The notes below the pieces were generated by a model, which was not told the origin of the DNA, did not search any database, and saw nothing but the letters and a program-made list of their open reading frames with translations. A stretch of 64,000 nucleotides of DNA from Virgibacillus_O xinjiangensis. GTDB taxonomy: Bacteria > Bacillota > Bacilli > Bacillales > Amphibacillaceae. The stretch spans positions 186,001-250,000 of the forward strand of contig NZ_JBHRSA010000004.1 of the NCBI RefSeq assembly GCF_042643145.1, in the 5' to 3' direction. The position numbers were made by a program, and so were the translations under genes. Of the stretch, positions 1-8,376 are shown piece by piece (positions within the stretch are counted from its first letter, which is position 1; each line of letters begins with the position of its first letter).

Positions 1-257
1 GCATCCATCCCTTTCTTCTGTTTCAATTCATCTAATACAGTTTCGTCTCCGGTAGCTTCTACAATAATGTCAGCTTGGTCTATCCATTCAGACCAATCCT
101 GTCCGGTTGGCAAACCATACGCTGCTGCTATTTGAAGGCCAGGCGCCCCCTCTCTTCTATCTACAACTGCAAGTATTTGCATCCGCCTTGTAGCACGAAG
201 AATCTCCAGCAGAGCTGTTCCTCCCTTTCCAGCGCCAACAATAAGAACACGTTTCAT
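1..257 (-). CDS. N-terminus of a Rossmann-fold protein, probable BkdR-type sigma-54 regulator (partial)
   Basis: Only the first 85 residues lie in the window; the frame is open to the left edge. The start ATG at 257-255 is preceded by AAGGTGGGG. The protein opens with a beta strand and a glycine-rich dinucleotide-binding loop (VGAGKGGTALL, residues 7-17), followed by a strand ending in VVDR and a later segment ADIIVEATGD, as in NAD-binding folds. In B. subtilis the gene next to the DUF2627 gene yqzF is bkdR, a sigma-54-dependent activator of branched-chain amino acid catabolism, and I recall Bacillus BkdR homologues beginning with a similar glycine-rich domain. The AAA+ and Fis-type HTH domains would lie outside the window, so an oxidoreductase cannot be excluded. 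Confidence 0.5.
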   Translation of the reverse strand, partial: MKRVLIVGAGKGGTALLEILRATRRMQILAVVDRREGAPGLQIAAAYGLPTGQDWSEWIDQADIIVEATGDETVLDELKQKKGMD

Positions 258-391
258 AGCACCCCACCTTGCATGAATTTGCATGATTCCATCATACGAT
301 AGCCTGCATGTTTTAGCAAATAAAGGTTTGTTTCTATTTGAAGCAATTTTTGTTATACTGATAAAAGTTTATCTAATAAAGAGGGATCATC

Positions 392-622
392 ATGATCAGA
401 ATTTTTGCCATCGTCGTTTTGTTAATACCAGGAGTTATCGCAGCACTAGGAATCAAATTGATGAGGGATACCTTATTCGATGAGGTGTACAGCGTATTCA
501 TGCACACCATGATCCAATTTGCAGCGGGGTTCCTCCTGTTTATAGCCGGCATTGGGTTTATAGCAGGGTTTGTTGTACATAGGGACCGAAAAAGACAGCA
601 AAAAAAAAAGGATGAGAAGTAA
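392..622 (+). CDS. yqzF: DUF2627 family small membrane protein (YqzF-like)
   Basis: A 76-residue protein with two hydrophobic segments (about residues 3-22 and 42-63) and a strongly basic C-terminal tail rich in Lys, Arg and Gln, so both ends probably face the cytoplasm. Size, sequence character and position next to the bkdR-like gene fit the DUF2627 family represented by B. subtilis YqzF, whose function is unknown. AGAGGG lies just ahead of the ATG, and a TATACT hexamer in a TTGTTATACTG context about 35 bp upstream may be its -10 element. It is divergent from the gene at 1-257. Confidence 0.75.
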   Translation: MIRIFAIVVLLIPGVIAALGIKLMRDTLFDEVYSVFMHTMIQFAAGFLLFIAGIGFIAGFVVHRDRKRQQKKKDEK

Positions 623-718
623 GGGAGGGTTGGTATCATATACCCGGTCTTACTTAACAGTCCTTAGCAGCTGTGTTATGATAAAAAAATAAAAATATTC
701 GACATAGGGGGAAATTCC

Positions 719-2065
719 ATGAAAGTCGCTAAATTTGGCGGCAGTTCAGTCGCTAATGCAGTACAATTACAAAAAGTAGCAGAAATCATCCGTTCGGACG
801 CTAATCGAAAATTTGTGGTGGTTTCCGCTCCAGGCAAAAGGTATTCCGGAGATGAGAAAGTGACAGATATCCTCATTCAATTAGGAGAAGCCTATAAGCA
901 CGGTGAAGAATACACACACTATATAAACAAGGTTATGGGCCGGTTCAAAGAAATCATTGAAGATCTAGAGCTTTCGGAGAATATCTTGGAAGATATCAGA
1001 AGGACAATAGAGAAGGTATTGGAAAAAGATACTTCCATCGAACTTAAATTAGATTCATTAAAAGCCGTAGGAGAAGACAGCTCAGCAAAAATACTTAGCG
1101 GCTATCTTGCGTCCCTCGGAGAAAATGCTTCCTACATAAATCCCGAAGAAGCAGGCATCATTGTAAGTAATGAGCCAGGAAACGCACATATATTGGATGA
1201 AAGCTTCTCGAAAATCTATTCTTTAAGAGAAAAAGACGGAATTTTTGTCATTCCCGGATTTTTCGGCTACACCACGGAAGGTGAATTGATTACCTTTTCC
1301 CGCGGCGGGTCTGACATCACAGGTGCTATCGTAGCAGCTGGGGTACAGGCGGAGCTCTATGAGAACTTTACCGACGTAGATTCTGTATATACGGTTAACC
1401 CTACACTCGTGGACAATCCAAAAGAAATAACTACTTTGACATATCGGGAAATGAGAGAGCTTTCCTATGCAGGTTTCTCCGTATTCCATGACGAAGCCTT
1501 GATTCCTGCGTTTGAAAAAGGTATTCCTGTATGCATCAAAAACACAAATAATCCGCATGCACCGGGGACTAATATCGTGGCTGAAAAGAAGGAAAGTGAT
1601 AAATGCGTGGTTGGGATTGCGAGCGATACCGGCTTTTGCAGCATCTATATAAGCAAATTCCTCATGAACAGGGAAGTTGGTTTTGGTCGGAAACTCTTCC
1701 AGATTCTTGAAGATGAAGAAGTTTCTTTTGAACATGCTCCATCCGGTATTGATGATATGTCCATCATTATCCGTGAAAGCTTATTGACACCTGAAAAGGA
1801 AAAAAGGGTGTTGGATCGGATGAAAAATGAACTGAAGCCGGAAAAGATAGACATTCATCGGGACCTTGCAATGATCATGGTTGTAGGGGAAGGGCTAGTA
1901 AGTACGATTGGTATTGCTCAACGGGCAACGACTGCCATCTCCTCAGCTAATGTTAATATAGAAATGATCAACCAAGGCTCTTCAGAGGTGTCCATGATGT
2001 TTGGCATCGAATCAGAAGGGCTGCAGCGCGGCCTGCAATCATTATACACTGCCTTTTTTGAATAA
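719..2065 (+). CDS. Aspartate kinase (aspartokinase III type, YclM/ThrD-like)
   Basis: This enzyme phosphorylates L-aspartate, the first step toward lysine, threonine, methionine and diaminopimelate. The amino acid kinase domain occupies about residues 1-290: KFGGSS at 5-10 binds ATP, VVSAPGK follows at 34-40, and SRGGSDITGA is the phosphate and aspartate-binding segment. Two ACT regulatory domains fill about 305-448, including STIGIAQRATTAISSANVNI. At 448 aa it is a monofunctional class III enzyme, close in size to B. subtilis YclM. AGGGGGA precedes the ATG. It sits alone between yqzF and a bidirectional terminator shared with spo0A, a place where B. subtilis has no aspartokinase, so the gene has moved relative to that genome. 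Confidence 0.92.
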   Translation: MKVAKFGGSSVANAVQLQKVAEIIRSDANRKFVVVSAPGKRYSGDEKVTDILIQLGEAYKHGEEYTHYINKVMGRFKEIIEDLELSENILEDIRRTIEKVLEKDTSIELKLDSLKAVGEDSSAKILSGYLASLGENASYINPEEAGIIVSNEPGNAHILDESFSKIYSLREKDGIFVIPGFFGYTTEGELITFSRGGSDITGAIVAAGVQAELYENFTDVDSVYTVNPTLVDNPKEITTLTYREMRELSYAGFSVFHDEALIPAFEKGIPVCIKNTNNPHAPGTNIVAEKKESDKCVVGIASDTGFCSIYISKFLMNREVGFGRKLFQILEDEEVSFEHAPSGIDDMSIIIRESLLTPEKEKRVLDRMKNELKPEKIDIHRDLAMIMVVGEGLVSTIGIAQRATTAISSANVNIEMINQGSSEVSMMFGIESEGLQRGLQSLYTAFFE

Positions 2066-2082
2066 ATAGTTGGCAAATGACC

Positions 2083-2132
2083 AAAAAATATTACTGTATA
2101 CAGCTAGGATGCCGTGTACAGTAATATTTTTT
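2083..2132. terminator. Bidirectional terminator between the aspartokinase gene and spo0A
   Basis: A near-perfect inverted repeat has one arm with AATATTACTGTATAC after a run of six A and the other with GTGTACAGTAATATT before six T. It gives a long stem with a U-run on both strands, and serves the convergent genes on either side. Confidence 0.85.
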
Positions 2133-2144
2133 GCTTTTCTTCCA

Positions 2145-2924
2145 TCAGCTTGCCCTGTGTTCCAGCCGCAATCTGTCAGCTACCATTGCAATAAATTCCG
2201 AATTGGTCGGTTTTGCTTTGGAAACACTTACCGTATAGCCAAATAACGCTGAAATGGAATCAATGTTGCCCCTGCTCCAGGCTACTTCAATAGCATGACG
2301 AATCGCTCTTTCCACACGGGAAGCTGTAGTATTAAATTTCTTGGCGATATCCGGGTACAATACTTTGGTAACGGACCCAAGCAACTCAATGTCATTGTAA
2401 ACCATGGTAATCGCCTCACGTAGATACATATAACCTTTGATATGTGCAGGCACGCCGATTTCATGGATGATATTCGTAATGCTCGCTTCGATATCTTTGC
2501 CCTGCCTTTCCTTTCTGACTAAATTCCTCGAGTTGGAAGGTATGGCAGTATTCCCTTCAATTTGACGGATTTGGTCGGCAAGATTATCCAAATCGAACGG
2601 TTTTAGTACAAAATAGGAGGCCCCAAGTGCAACTGCTTTTTTCATTACTTCTTCTTGTCCAAAGGCAGTGAGCATGATAACCTGTGGGGTCTTTTTCCTA
2701 TCTGACGACCTTAAGGTATTCAAGACTGCCAGCCCATCAATATGGGGCATAATGATATCCAGGATTACTACGTCAGGCTGCAAGTCATCAAGCATATTCA
2801 AACAGTCCCTGCCGTTATACGCAGTACCGATTACATCAATATCCGGTTGCTCCTCAAAATAATCTTCCATCAGCTGTACCAGTTCTTTATTGTCATCCAC
2901 AAGACATACAGAAATTTTTTCCAC
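2145..2924 (-). CDS. spo0A: Sporulation master regulator Spo0A
   Basis: Response regulator that, once phosphorylated by the phosphorelay, binds 0A boxes and commits the cell to sporulation. The receiver domain (about 1-125) has the acidic pair D10/D11, the phosphoryl acceptor D56 in LDIIMPH, T86 and K108. A linker shorter than in B. subtilis leads to the C-terminal DNA-binding domain (about 145-259), which is almost unchanged from other bacilli: recognition helix SRVERAIRHAIEVAWSRG and the ending AMVADRLRLEH. I chose the GTG at 2924-2922 (MEKISV) because GGGAGG lies nine bases upstream and B. subtilis also uses GTG; an in-frame TTG lies one codon before. 259 aa. Confidence 0.98.
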   Translation of the reverse strand: MEKISVCLVDDNKELVQLMEDYFEEQPDIDVIGTAYNGRDCLNMLDDLQPDVVILDIIMPHIDGLAVLNTLRSSDRKKTPQVIMLTAFGQEEVMKKAVALGASYFVLKPFDLDNLADQIRQIEGNTAIPSNSRNLVRKERQGKDIEASITNIIHEIGVPAHIKGYMYLREAITMVYNDIELLGSVTKVLYPDIAKKFNTTASRVERAIRHAIEVAWSRGNIDSISALFGYTVSVSKAKPTNSEFIAMVADRLRLEHRAS

Positions 2925-2969
2925 CAAAAAAGTCCTCCCTTATCTAATACTGTCTTTTATCCATAGTAT

Positions 2970-2998
2970 ATATTCAACAAAAGTTTTAAATATCCTTC
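2970..2998 (-). promoter_or_regulatory. Sigma-H promoter of spo0A
   Basis: Reading leftward, GAAGGATAT (2998-2990) matches the sigma-H -35 consensus RnAGGAwWW at every fixed position. After 11 bp, GTTGAATAT (2978-2970) matches the -10 consensus RnnGAATww. Transcription would start near 2963, about 40 bp before the GTG. spo0A of B. subtilis is known to have such a sigma-H promoter. Confidence 0.8.
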
Positions 2999-3093
2999 AT
3001 ATTCTGGAAAAACATTGGGATTTTTTAAAATATCTTGGTATTTCTCTGTATATCGAAGAAAATCGGTATGTTTTGCTATTTTGAATGTCTTTT

Positions 3094-3100
3094 TGTCGAA
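3094..3100 (+). promoter_or_regulatory. 0A box upstream of spo0A
   Basis: TGTCGAA, the core Spo0A-binding heptamer, lies about 100 bp upstream of the -35 element of the sigma-H promoter; a one-mismatch copy (TATCGAA) lies near 3053. Spo0A autoregulation through such boxes is established in B. subtilis. A heptamer alone is common by chance, so the position carries most of the weight. Confidence 0.5.
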
Positions 3101-3155
3101 TATTATTTCTAAAAGTAGTATAGCATAATTTTCCAACTAAATGTTAAAAAATTTG

Positions 3156-3194
3156 AAAAAGACTTGCATTGGAATTCAATCCAATAGCAAGTCT
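3156..3194 (-). terminator. Terminator of spoIVB
   Basis: Immediately after the spoIVB stop, the leftward strand reads GACTTGC, an inner ATTGGA/TTCCAAT arm pair, then GCAAGTC followed by a T run. This is a typical intrinsic terminator. Confidence 0.85.
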
Positions 3195-3198
3195 CCGA

Positions 3199-4491
3199 TT
3201 AACTAGCCTTCTCTTTCTCCTGCTGATTGTATAGTTCCACCCCAGCTTCTTGGAGCATCCATTCAATATGCACTCCATATCCGGAAGTGGGATCATTGAC
3301 AAATACATGCGTTACTGCTCCAATTATTTTACCATTCTGTATAATTGGGCTCCCACTCATTCCTTGGACAATGCCACCTGTTTTATCCAATAATTCTTCG
3401 TCTGTTATCTGTATGACCATTCCTTTAGTAGCTGGAAACTTTTGAGGTACACTGCTAACTACTTCTACGTCAAATTCCTCTACTTCTTCCCCCTCCAGCA
3501 CGGTTAGAATTTTTGCGGGACCTTCTTCCACTTCATGGGAAAGAGCTACCGGCATCGGCTCCTCATAACTTCCATTGTCGATCGGATCGTTCAGCTCGCC
3601 GAAGATACCGAACGGGCTGTTCTTTGTGATGCTTCCGATTTGATTTTCTTTCAGGGAAAATTTGGCCTGCTTTTCACCAGGCGTTCCATTATTCCCTTTT
3701 TCAATTGATGTTACAGAAGAGCGGACAATTGTTCCATCATTAATTTCAATCGGTTTTTTGGTGTCCATATCGGAAATGACATGTCCCAAGGCTCCATAAT
3801 TATGGGATTTAGGATCGTAAAATGTCATCGTTCCAATTCCTGCAGCCGAATCCCTTATATAAACACCTATTTTATATTCATCTTCTTTATTGTCCTTGAC
3901 TGGTTCGAGGGTGGTTTCGACGGTTTCTTTCCCTCTTTTTAAGGTTATTTCCAATTTCTCCTCGTTCTTACCTGCTTCTTCAACAAGTGGTTTTACATTT
4001 TCCATGGATTCAATTGGTTCATCATTTATCTCTACAATCATATCCCCCACTTTAATATCAGCCTCTTCTCCTGGAGATACGGTTCCTTCAGTGCTATTAA
4101 CTAAGTGATGTCCAACTACCAGAACACCGAGGGTGTTCAACTGAACACCGATGGACTGGCCACCAGGTATGACTTCCACATCATTCAGGACAGAAACATT
4201 GACCTTTTTAACAGGAAAACCAGCTACTTCATAAAAAAGTTCGCTGTCCCCGGGCTCCTTTGCGTAAAATGCAGAACTGTCTATTGCCTGTATGCTGTCA
4301 TCATTTGTACTGACAGCAGCACTATCTCCTAATTCAGGTAATTCAACGGGAGTTTGACTTTCAAAGGTGACAATATTTGTGGGAATTGCAATATATTTTT
4401 GAATAGGGGTAATGAAGGGAATTGCCAATAATGCTAACAAAATAAGCATACCGGAACACATTCGCCATCTATTTTTTTTATTCCAGTCCAT
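3199..4491 (-). CDS. spoIVB: SpoIVB serine peptidase (sigma-K checkpoint protease)
   Basis: Secreted from the forespore into the intermembrane space, SpoIVB cleaves SpoIVFA to release SpoIVFB, which then processes pro-sigma-K. A signal anchor spans about residues 12-35. A PDZ domain lies at about 105-195 (GVLVVGHH... DIKVGDMIVEIND). The S55 peptidase domain follows, with H237 in GALGHV, D364 in QITDEEL and the nucleophile S379 in VQGMSGSP; these correspond to the H236/D363/S378 region of the B. subtilis enzyme. 430 aa, normal for the family. As in B. subtilis it lies directly upstream of spo0A and downstream of recN. Confidence 0.97.
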   Translation of the reverse strand: MDWNKKNRWRMCSGMLILLALLAIPFITPIQKYIAIPTNIVTFESQTPVELPELGDSAAVSTNDDSIQAIDSSAFYAKEPGDSELFYEVAGFPVKKVNVSVLNDVEVIPGGQSIGVQLNTLGVLVVGHHLVNSTEGTVSPGEEADIKVGDMIVEINDEPIESMENVKPLVEEAGKNEEKLEITLKRGKETVETTLEPVKDNKEDEYKIGVYIRDSAAGIGTMTFYDPKSHNYGALGHVISDMDTKKPIEINDGTIVRSSVTSIEKGNNGTPGEKQAKFSLKENQIGSITKNSPFGIFGELNDPIDNGSYEEPMPVALSHEVEEGPAKILTVLEGEEVEEFDVEVVSSVPQKFPATKGMVIQITDEELLDKTGGIVQGMSGSPIIQNGKIIGAVTHVFVNDPTSGYGVHIEWMLQEAGVELYNQQEKEKAS

Positions 4492-4643
4492 TGATTCACA
4501 CTCCTCGTATTCCTACCCCATACCACCATTTTTAATTTCTGTACTCCTAATTTGACCTTTTGGCAGGTATTTTAAACTGGTGAAACATAAGAAAGATGTT
4601 TATCTTTTCCAGTCAATTATCGCGGAATTCAAGTATAACAATA

Positions 4644-4664
4644 GCCGGGGAAACGTTCCCCGGC
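4644..4664 (-). terminator. Hairpin after recN
   Basis: GCCGGGGAA and TTCCCCGGC form a GC-rich stem with a tiny loop just past the recN stop. The downstream strand is only moderately T-rich, so termination efficiency is uncertain. Confidence 0.6.
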
Positions 4665-4670
4665 CGGAAT

Positions 4671-6383
4671 TCATACGGTATGTGATTTAAATGAGGAAGC
4701 AAGCTCTAACAGCTCTTTTGCATGTTCTTTGGCGGTTTCCGTCAATTTCGTACCTGTAATCATCCTGCTCAGTTCTTCTACCTGCTGTTCGGACGACAGT
4801 TCTGATACCAACGTGGATGTACGGTTTTTTTCTTGCCTTTTTTCGATGAATTTGTGTGTATCCGCCATTGCAGCAACCTGAGGCAGATGGGTAATACACA
4901 GAACTTGGGAATCCTTGGAGACTTGGACAATCTTTTCCGCTATGGCTTGGGCAACACGTCCGCTCACACCTGTATCGACCTCATCAAATATAACACTGGT
5001 TACCCCTTGATGTTTAGCAAAAATTTTTTTCAGGATCAGCATAATTCTCGACATCTCCCCTCCCGAAGCAACTTTATTCAGTGCTTTCTGTGGTTCTCCA
5101 GGGTTAGTCGAAATCATGAATCGAATCTGGTCAAATCCATTTGTGTGCAGTAACTTCGCCTTGTCTTCACCTGCTGGTTCTTCTGCAAAGGAAATGGAGA
5201 ACGTCGCTTTTTCCAAATACAAGCTCTTCAATTCTTTATGAACTTCTTCTACAAGGGAGTCGGAAGCATGTTTACGTATATCATGCAATTGTTTGGCTTC
5301 CAGGTAGGCATCTTGAGCGATCTCTTGGATCTGGTTGGCTAAATTGCTCAAATGGGAATCCTTATTCGTGATCTCTTCCATTTCTTCTTCTATTTGTGCA
5401 TAATATTCCAGGATTTCGTTGACAGTCGGGCCGTACTTTTTCTTTAGCCTGTTTATTTCATCCAGTCTTGCTTCTATTTCATTCAACCGGGAAGGATCAT
5501 ACTCCAGACTATCAATATGATTGCGAATTTGATAAGTCAGCTCTTCCAAAATGTAGTAGTTGCTGCTGATCTCGTCAGCCTTTTCCGATATAAAGGGATC
5601 GTAATCCTTCGCATCCTGTATGGCCATCTGGGCCTGATTCAGCCAATCCAACCCTCTATGCTCTCCATATAGGGCTGTATAGGTATCCTGAAGACTCTGG
5701 TAAATACGCTCATAGTTGGCAAGGGTCGCTCGCTCTTCTTCTAGCTCTTTATCCTCATCAGGTGCAAGATTTGCCTGCTCCAATTCTTTTTGCTGAAACT
5801 CAAGGAGGTCCAATCGGTGAGCCATTTCTTGTTCATTGTCATTTAGTTGCCTATATTTCTTTCTTAACATGCTCAATTTCTCATAAAGATATGTATATTC
5901 TTGTTTTGCCTTGGCAATCTTTTTCGGTTCGTAAAGATCCAGCAGATTGATATGATTCTCCGGGTCCATCAAAGACTGGGTTTCATGCTGACTGTGTATG
6001 TCGATAAGTGTCTTGCCAAATTCTTTGAGGATCGCCAGCGTTACGAGCTTACTATTTACCCGACAAATACTTTTCCCATTTGCTGTGATAACCCGTTGCA
6101 GTACAATCTGTCCATCCTGGATTTCTACACCGTATTGTTCACTTTTTTCGTATATGGGATGGTCATTTGCCTCTATAGTGAACAATCCTTCAATTTCAGC
6201 CTTCTTCGCGCCATGCCTGACAAACTCGACGGAGCCCCGGCCTCCGGCAAGCAATTGAACAGCATCAATGATGATTGATTTACCTGCACCCGTTTCACCA
6301 GTTAGAACAGTCAATCCTTCGTTGAACGTCATGGACACCTGATCAATGATGGCAAAGTCGCGTATGGACAGCTCTGTTAGCAT
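4671..6383 (-). CDS. recN: DNA repair protein RecN
   Basis: SMC-like ATPase that is among the first proteins at double-strand breaks and helps bring ends together for recombination. The N-terminal half-ATPase has Walker A GETGAGKS at residues 29-36. A long coiled-coil region runs from about 155 to 375, and the C-terminal half has the signature NKVASGGEMSRIMLILK, Walker B VIFDEVDTGVSG and the switch LCITHLPQVAAMAD. 570 aa, full length. The next gene upstream, argR, ends 27 bp before its start, an arrangement conserved in bacilli. Confidence 0.97.
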   Translation of the reverse strand: MLTELSIRDFAIIDQVSMTFNEGLTVLTGETGAGKSIIIDAVQLLAGGRGSVEFVRHGAKKAEIEGLFTIEANDHPIYEKSEQYGVEIQDGQIVLQRVITANGKSICRVNSKLVTLAILKEFGKTLIDIHSQHETQSLMDPENHINLLDLYEPKKIAKAKQEYTYLYEKLSMLRKKYRQLNDNEQEMAHRLDLLEFQQKELEQANLAPDEDKELEEERATLANYERIYQSLQDTYTALYGEHRGLDWLNQAQMAIQDAKDYDPFISEKADEISSNYYILEELTYQIRNHIDSLEYDPSRLNEIEARLDEINRLKKKYGPTVNEILEYYAQIEEEMEEITNKDSHLSNLANQIQEIAQDAYLEAKQLHDIRKHASDSLVEEVHKELKSLYLEKATFSISFAEEPAGEDKAKLLHTNGFDQIRFMISTNPGEPQKALNKVASGGEMSRIMLILKKIFAKHQGVTSVIFDEVDTGVSGRVAQAIAEKIVQVSKDSQVLCITHLPQVAAMADTHKFIEKRQEKNRTSTLVSELSSEQQVEELSRMITGTKLTETAKEHAKELLELASSFKSHTV

Positions 6384-6409
6384 TGTTATTCACCTCTACC
6401 CTAAAAGAC

Positions 6410-6859
6410 TTACAACATCTCCAGAAAGCGTTCTTTGATCTTGACGCTGTCTTCTTCGCTTTTACAGATGATGAGACAGGTGTCATCCCCGCAAATGGTG
6501 CCCATTATTTCATCCCAGTCAAGATTATCAACAAGTACACCAATCGCATGGGCATTACCTGGGAGTGTATTGAGCACAATAAAGTGACTTGCATGATCGA
6601 TTTTCACAAACGCATCCATGATAAGTCTTTTGAGTTTCTCTAATGGATTGAAACGCTGATCTGCAGGAAGGCTATATTTGTAATCACCGTTTTTCGAAGG
6701 AACCTTGACAAGGTGTAGTTCTTTAATGTCCCTAGATACAGTCGCCTGGGTGACATTATATCCAAGCCCCTTCAACAGATCCACGAGTTCATCTTGTGTC
6801 TCGATCTCTCTTTCGGTAATCAATTCTCTTATCTTGATATGACGCTGAACCTTACTCAT
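6410..6859 (-). CDS. argR: Arginine repressor ArgR/AhrC
   Basis: Arginine-dependent regulator that represses arginine biosynthesis and activates catabolism; it works as a hexamer. The winged HTH is at about residues 1-70 (ETQDELVDLL... NVTQATVSRDIKEL), and the C-terminal oligomerisation and arginine-binding domain contains LPGNAHAIGVLVDNLDWDEI and GTICGDDTCLII, whose aspartates bind the arginine guanidinium group. The leader reads AGGAGGTGG, then GAA, then two ATGs; the second ATG (6859) has the better spacing of eight bases and gives 149 aa, the length of B. subtilis AhrC. It lies between tlyA and recN. Confidence 0.97.
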   Translation of the reverse strand: MSKVQRHIKIRELITEREIETQDELVDLLKGLGYNVTQATVSRDIKELHLVKVPSKNGDYKYSLPADQRFNPLEKLKRLIMDAFVKIDHASHFIVLNTLPGNAHAIGVLVDNLDWDEIMGTICGDDTCLIICKSEEDSVKIKERFLEML

Positions 6860-6898
6860 CATTTCCACCTCCTTTTCTCTTGGAATTCTTTATTATTC

Positions 6899-7717
6899 TT
6901 ATCCTGCACGTAAGGCCTCATGAGCTTCATCCACTACAGTAGTTATTAGCGTTTCAGACATTTTTTGTCTTTCTTCCTCTTTTTCCCAACCAAGATGTCC
7001 CAGAAATTCGATATTTCCATCTCCGCCTGTGATGGGAGAGTGAGTGAGACCATGAACCTGGAAACCTTGCTGTTCGGCAAATCCAAGTATCTCTTCTACT
7101 ACCCGCTGATGAACAGTCCTATCACGTATAATTCCCTTTTCTCCGACTTCCTCACGGCGGGCTTCAAATTGTGGTTTTATCAGTACGATCACATCACTAT
7201 TGGCTTCCAGGAGTTCTCTCAAGACAGGAAGCATTTTCTTGACAGATATGAATGAAACGTCGATTGTTGCCATGTTTGGCTTGCCGTATCCCAACATTTC
7301 CTGGGTAACATACCGAAAGTTCGTCCGTTCCATCACGATAACTCGATCGTCGTTTCTCAGCCTCCAGTCAAGCTGATTGTATCCAACATCAATGGCGTAA
7401 CAAAGGCGCGCACCATTTTGAAGGGCACAATCTGTAAAACCTCCTGTTGAGGAACCAATATCCATCATTGTTTTCCCCGATACAGACAGATTAAACACAT
7501 GTAAAGCCTTTTCAAGCTTAAGACCACCACGTCCCACGTACGGTATATCCTTTCCTTTTACCGACAACGGAATCGAATCATTTACTTTCATTCCGGGTTT
7601 ATCCATCCGTTCCTGTTGGGAAAAAACATTTCCTGCCATGATTACCCGCTTGGCCTTATCTGTTGTCTCAACTAATTCCCGCTCCACTAATAGTTCGTCC
7701 AATCGTTTTTTAACCAT
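6899..7717 (-). CDS. tlyA: TlyA-family rRNA 2'-O-methyltransferase (YqxC)
   Basis: Predicted RNA methyltransferase of the TlyA/hemolysin A family, members of which modify 16S/23S rRNA; the B. subtilis counterpart is YqxC. Residues 3-65 are an S4 RNA-binding domain (KRLDELLVERELV... VIMAGNV) and 80-250 an FtsJ/RrmJ-like methyltransferase with the SAM motif MDIGSSTGGFTDC and IKPQFEARREEVG near the catalytic lysine. 272 aa, normal length. In B. subtilis dxs lies immediately upstream; here the next gene upstream is oapA. Confidence 0.93.
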   Translation of the reverse strand: MVKKRLDELLVERELVETTDKAKRVIMAGNVFSQQERMDKPGMKVNDSIPLSVKGKDIPYVGRGGLKLEKALHVFNLSVSGKTMMDIGSSTGGFTDCALQNGARLCYAIDVGYNQLDWRLRNDDRVIVMERTNFRYVTQEMLGYGKPNMATIDVSFISVKKMLPVLRELLEANSDVIVLIKPQFEARREEVGEKGIIRDRTVHQRVVEEILGFAEQQGFQVHGLTHSPITGGDGNIEFLGHLGWEKEEERQKMSETLITTVVDEAHEALRAG

Positions 7718-7762
7718 TTCACTAAATCCCTTTTTTCGCCCATATGCGGACGTTTATTTCTC

Positions 7763-8347
7763 TTACTTCCTCTTATTGTTGGATAGGATGTTGATTTTTA
7801 AATGATCCTCCATCCATGCAGCAATTCTGCCTACCATAAAAATGATGTTGGTCGAAGAATGTATTGCCAATGTTTTACCCACAGCTTTCCCTCCAACCGT
7901 AAGCGCCGCCACCAAGCTTGTCAGTATAGTGGATAAAACCAGTTGTAAAGCTGAACCTTCTCCGTCCCCGAATATCCTGGCAATCTGCAGGACAACAATA
8001 GCGGAAGCGGTTCCGCTGACAATCCCAGATATATCTCCAATCACATCGTTGCAAAAGCTGGCAAACCTATCTGCATTTCGCGTGATCATCACCGCTTGTT
8101 TAGCACCACTCACTTTTTCTGCAGCCATTGCGTGGAATGGCTTTTCATCGGCAGCAGTAGCTGCAATACCAAGCATATCGAAAAACACACCAATCAATAC
8201 AATAATCAATACGATCACCAACCCGACAATCCAAATGACGTCATTCAAGAGGGATGATGAAACGACTGAAAAAATAGCCGCTAACACAAATGTGATAACG
8301 GCAATGGTAAAACTGAATTTCAAAGATTTTTTTAATTTGTTGTTCAT
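7763..8347 (-). CDS. oapA: OLE-associated membrane protein OapA
   Basis: A 194-residue protein with four predicted membrane helices (about 12-31, 36-56, 103-123 and 133-155) and an internal loop with ADEKPFHAMAAEKVSGAKQA. Four TM helices, about 190 aa, and a position directly downstream of an OLE RNA in the ispA-tlyA interval match OapA (BH2780 in B. halodurans), which recruits OLE RNA to the membrane and is linked to Mg2+ tolerance, cold and ethanol resistance. The loop resembles the DUF21/CNNM (CorB-like) Mg2+ transport proteins, under which name such proteins are sometimes annotated. I chose the ATG at 8347 (MNNKLKK), with GGGG six bases upstream; an in-frame TTG lies two codons earlier. 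The RNA's closing helix ends about 30 bp upstream, so both are probably on one transcript. Confidence 0.85.
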   Translation of the reverse strand: MNNKLKKSLKFSFTIAVITFVLAAIFSVVSSSLLNDVIWIVGLVIVLIIVLIGVFFDMLGIAATAADEKPFHAMAAEKVSGAKQAVMITRNADRFASFCNDVIGDISGIVSGTASAIVVLQIARIFGDGEGSALQLVLSTILTSLVAALTVGGKAVGKTLAIHSSTNIIFMVGRIAAWMEDHLKINILSNNKRK

Positions 8348-8376
8348 GGTCAACCCCGATTATTCATTATGTAAGT

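Noticed and set aside
1223..1735. 170-codon antisense ORF within the aspartokinase gene
   Set aside because: Shadow frame of a well-conserved gene; no start signal or family features.
5901..6278. 125-codon antisense ORF within recN
   Set aside because: Shadow frame; recN is full length with all motifs.
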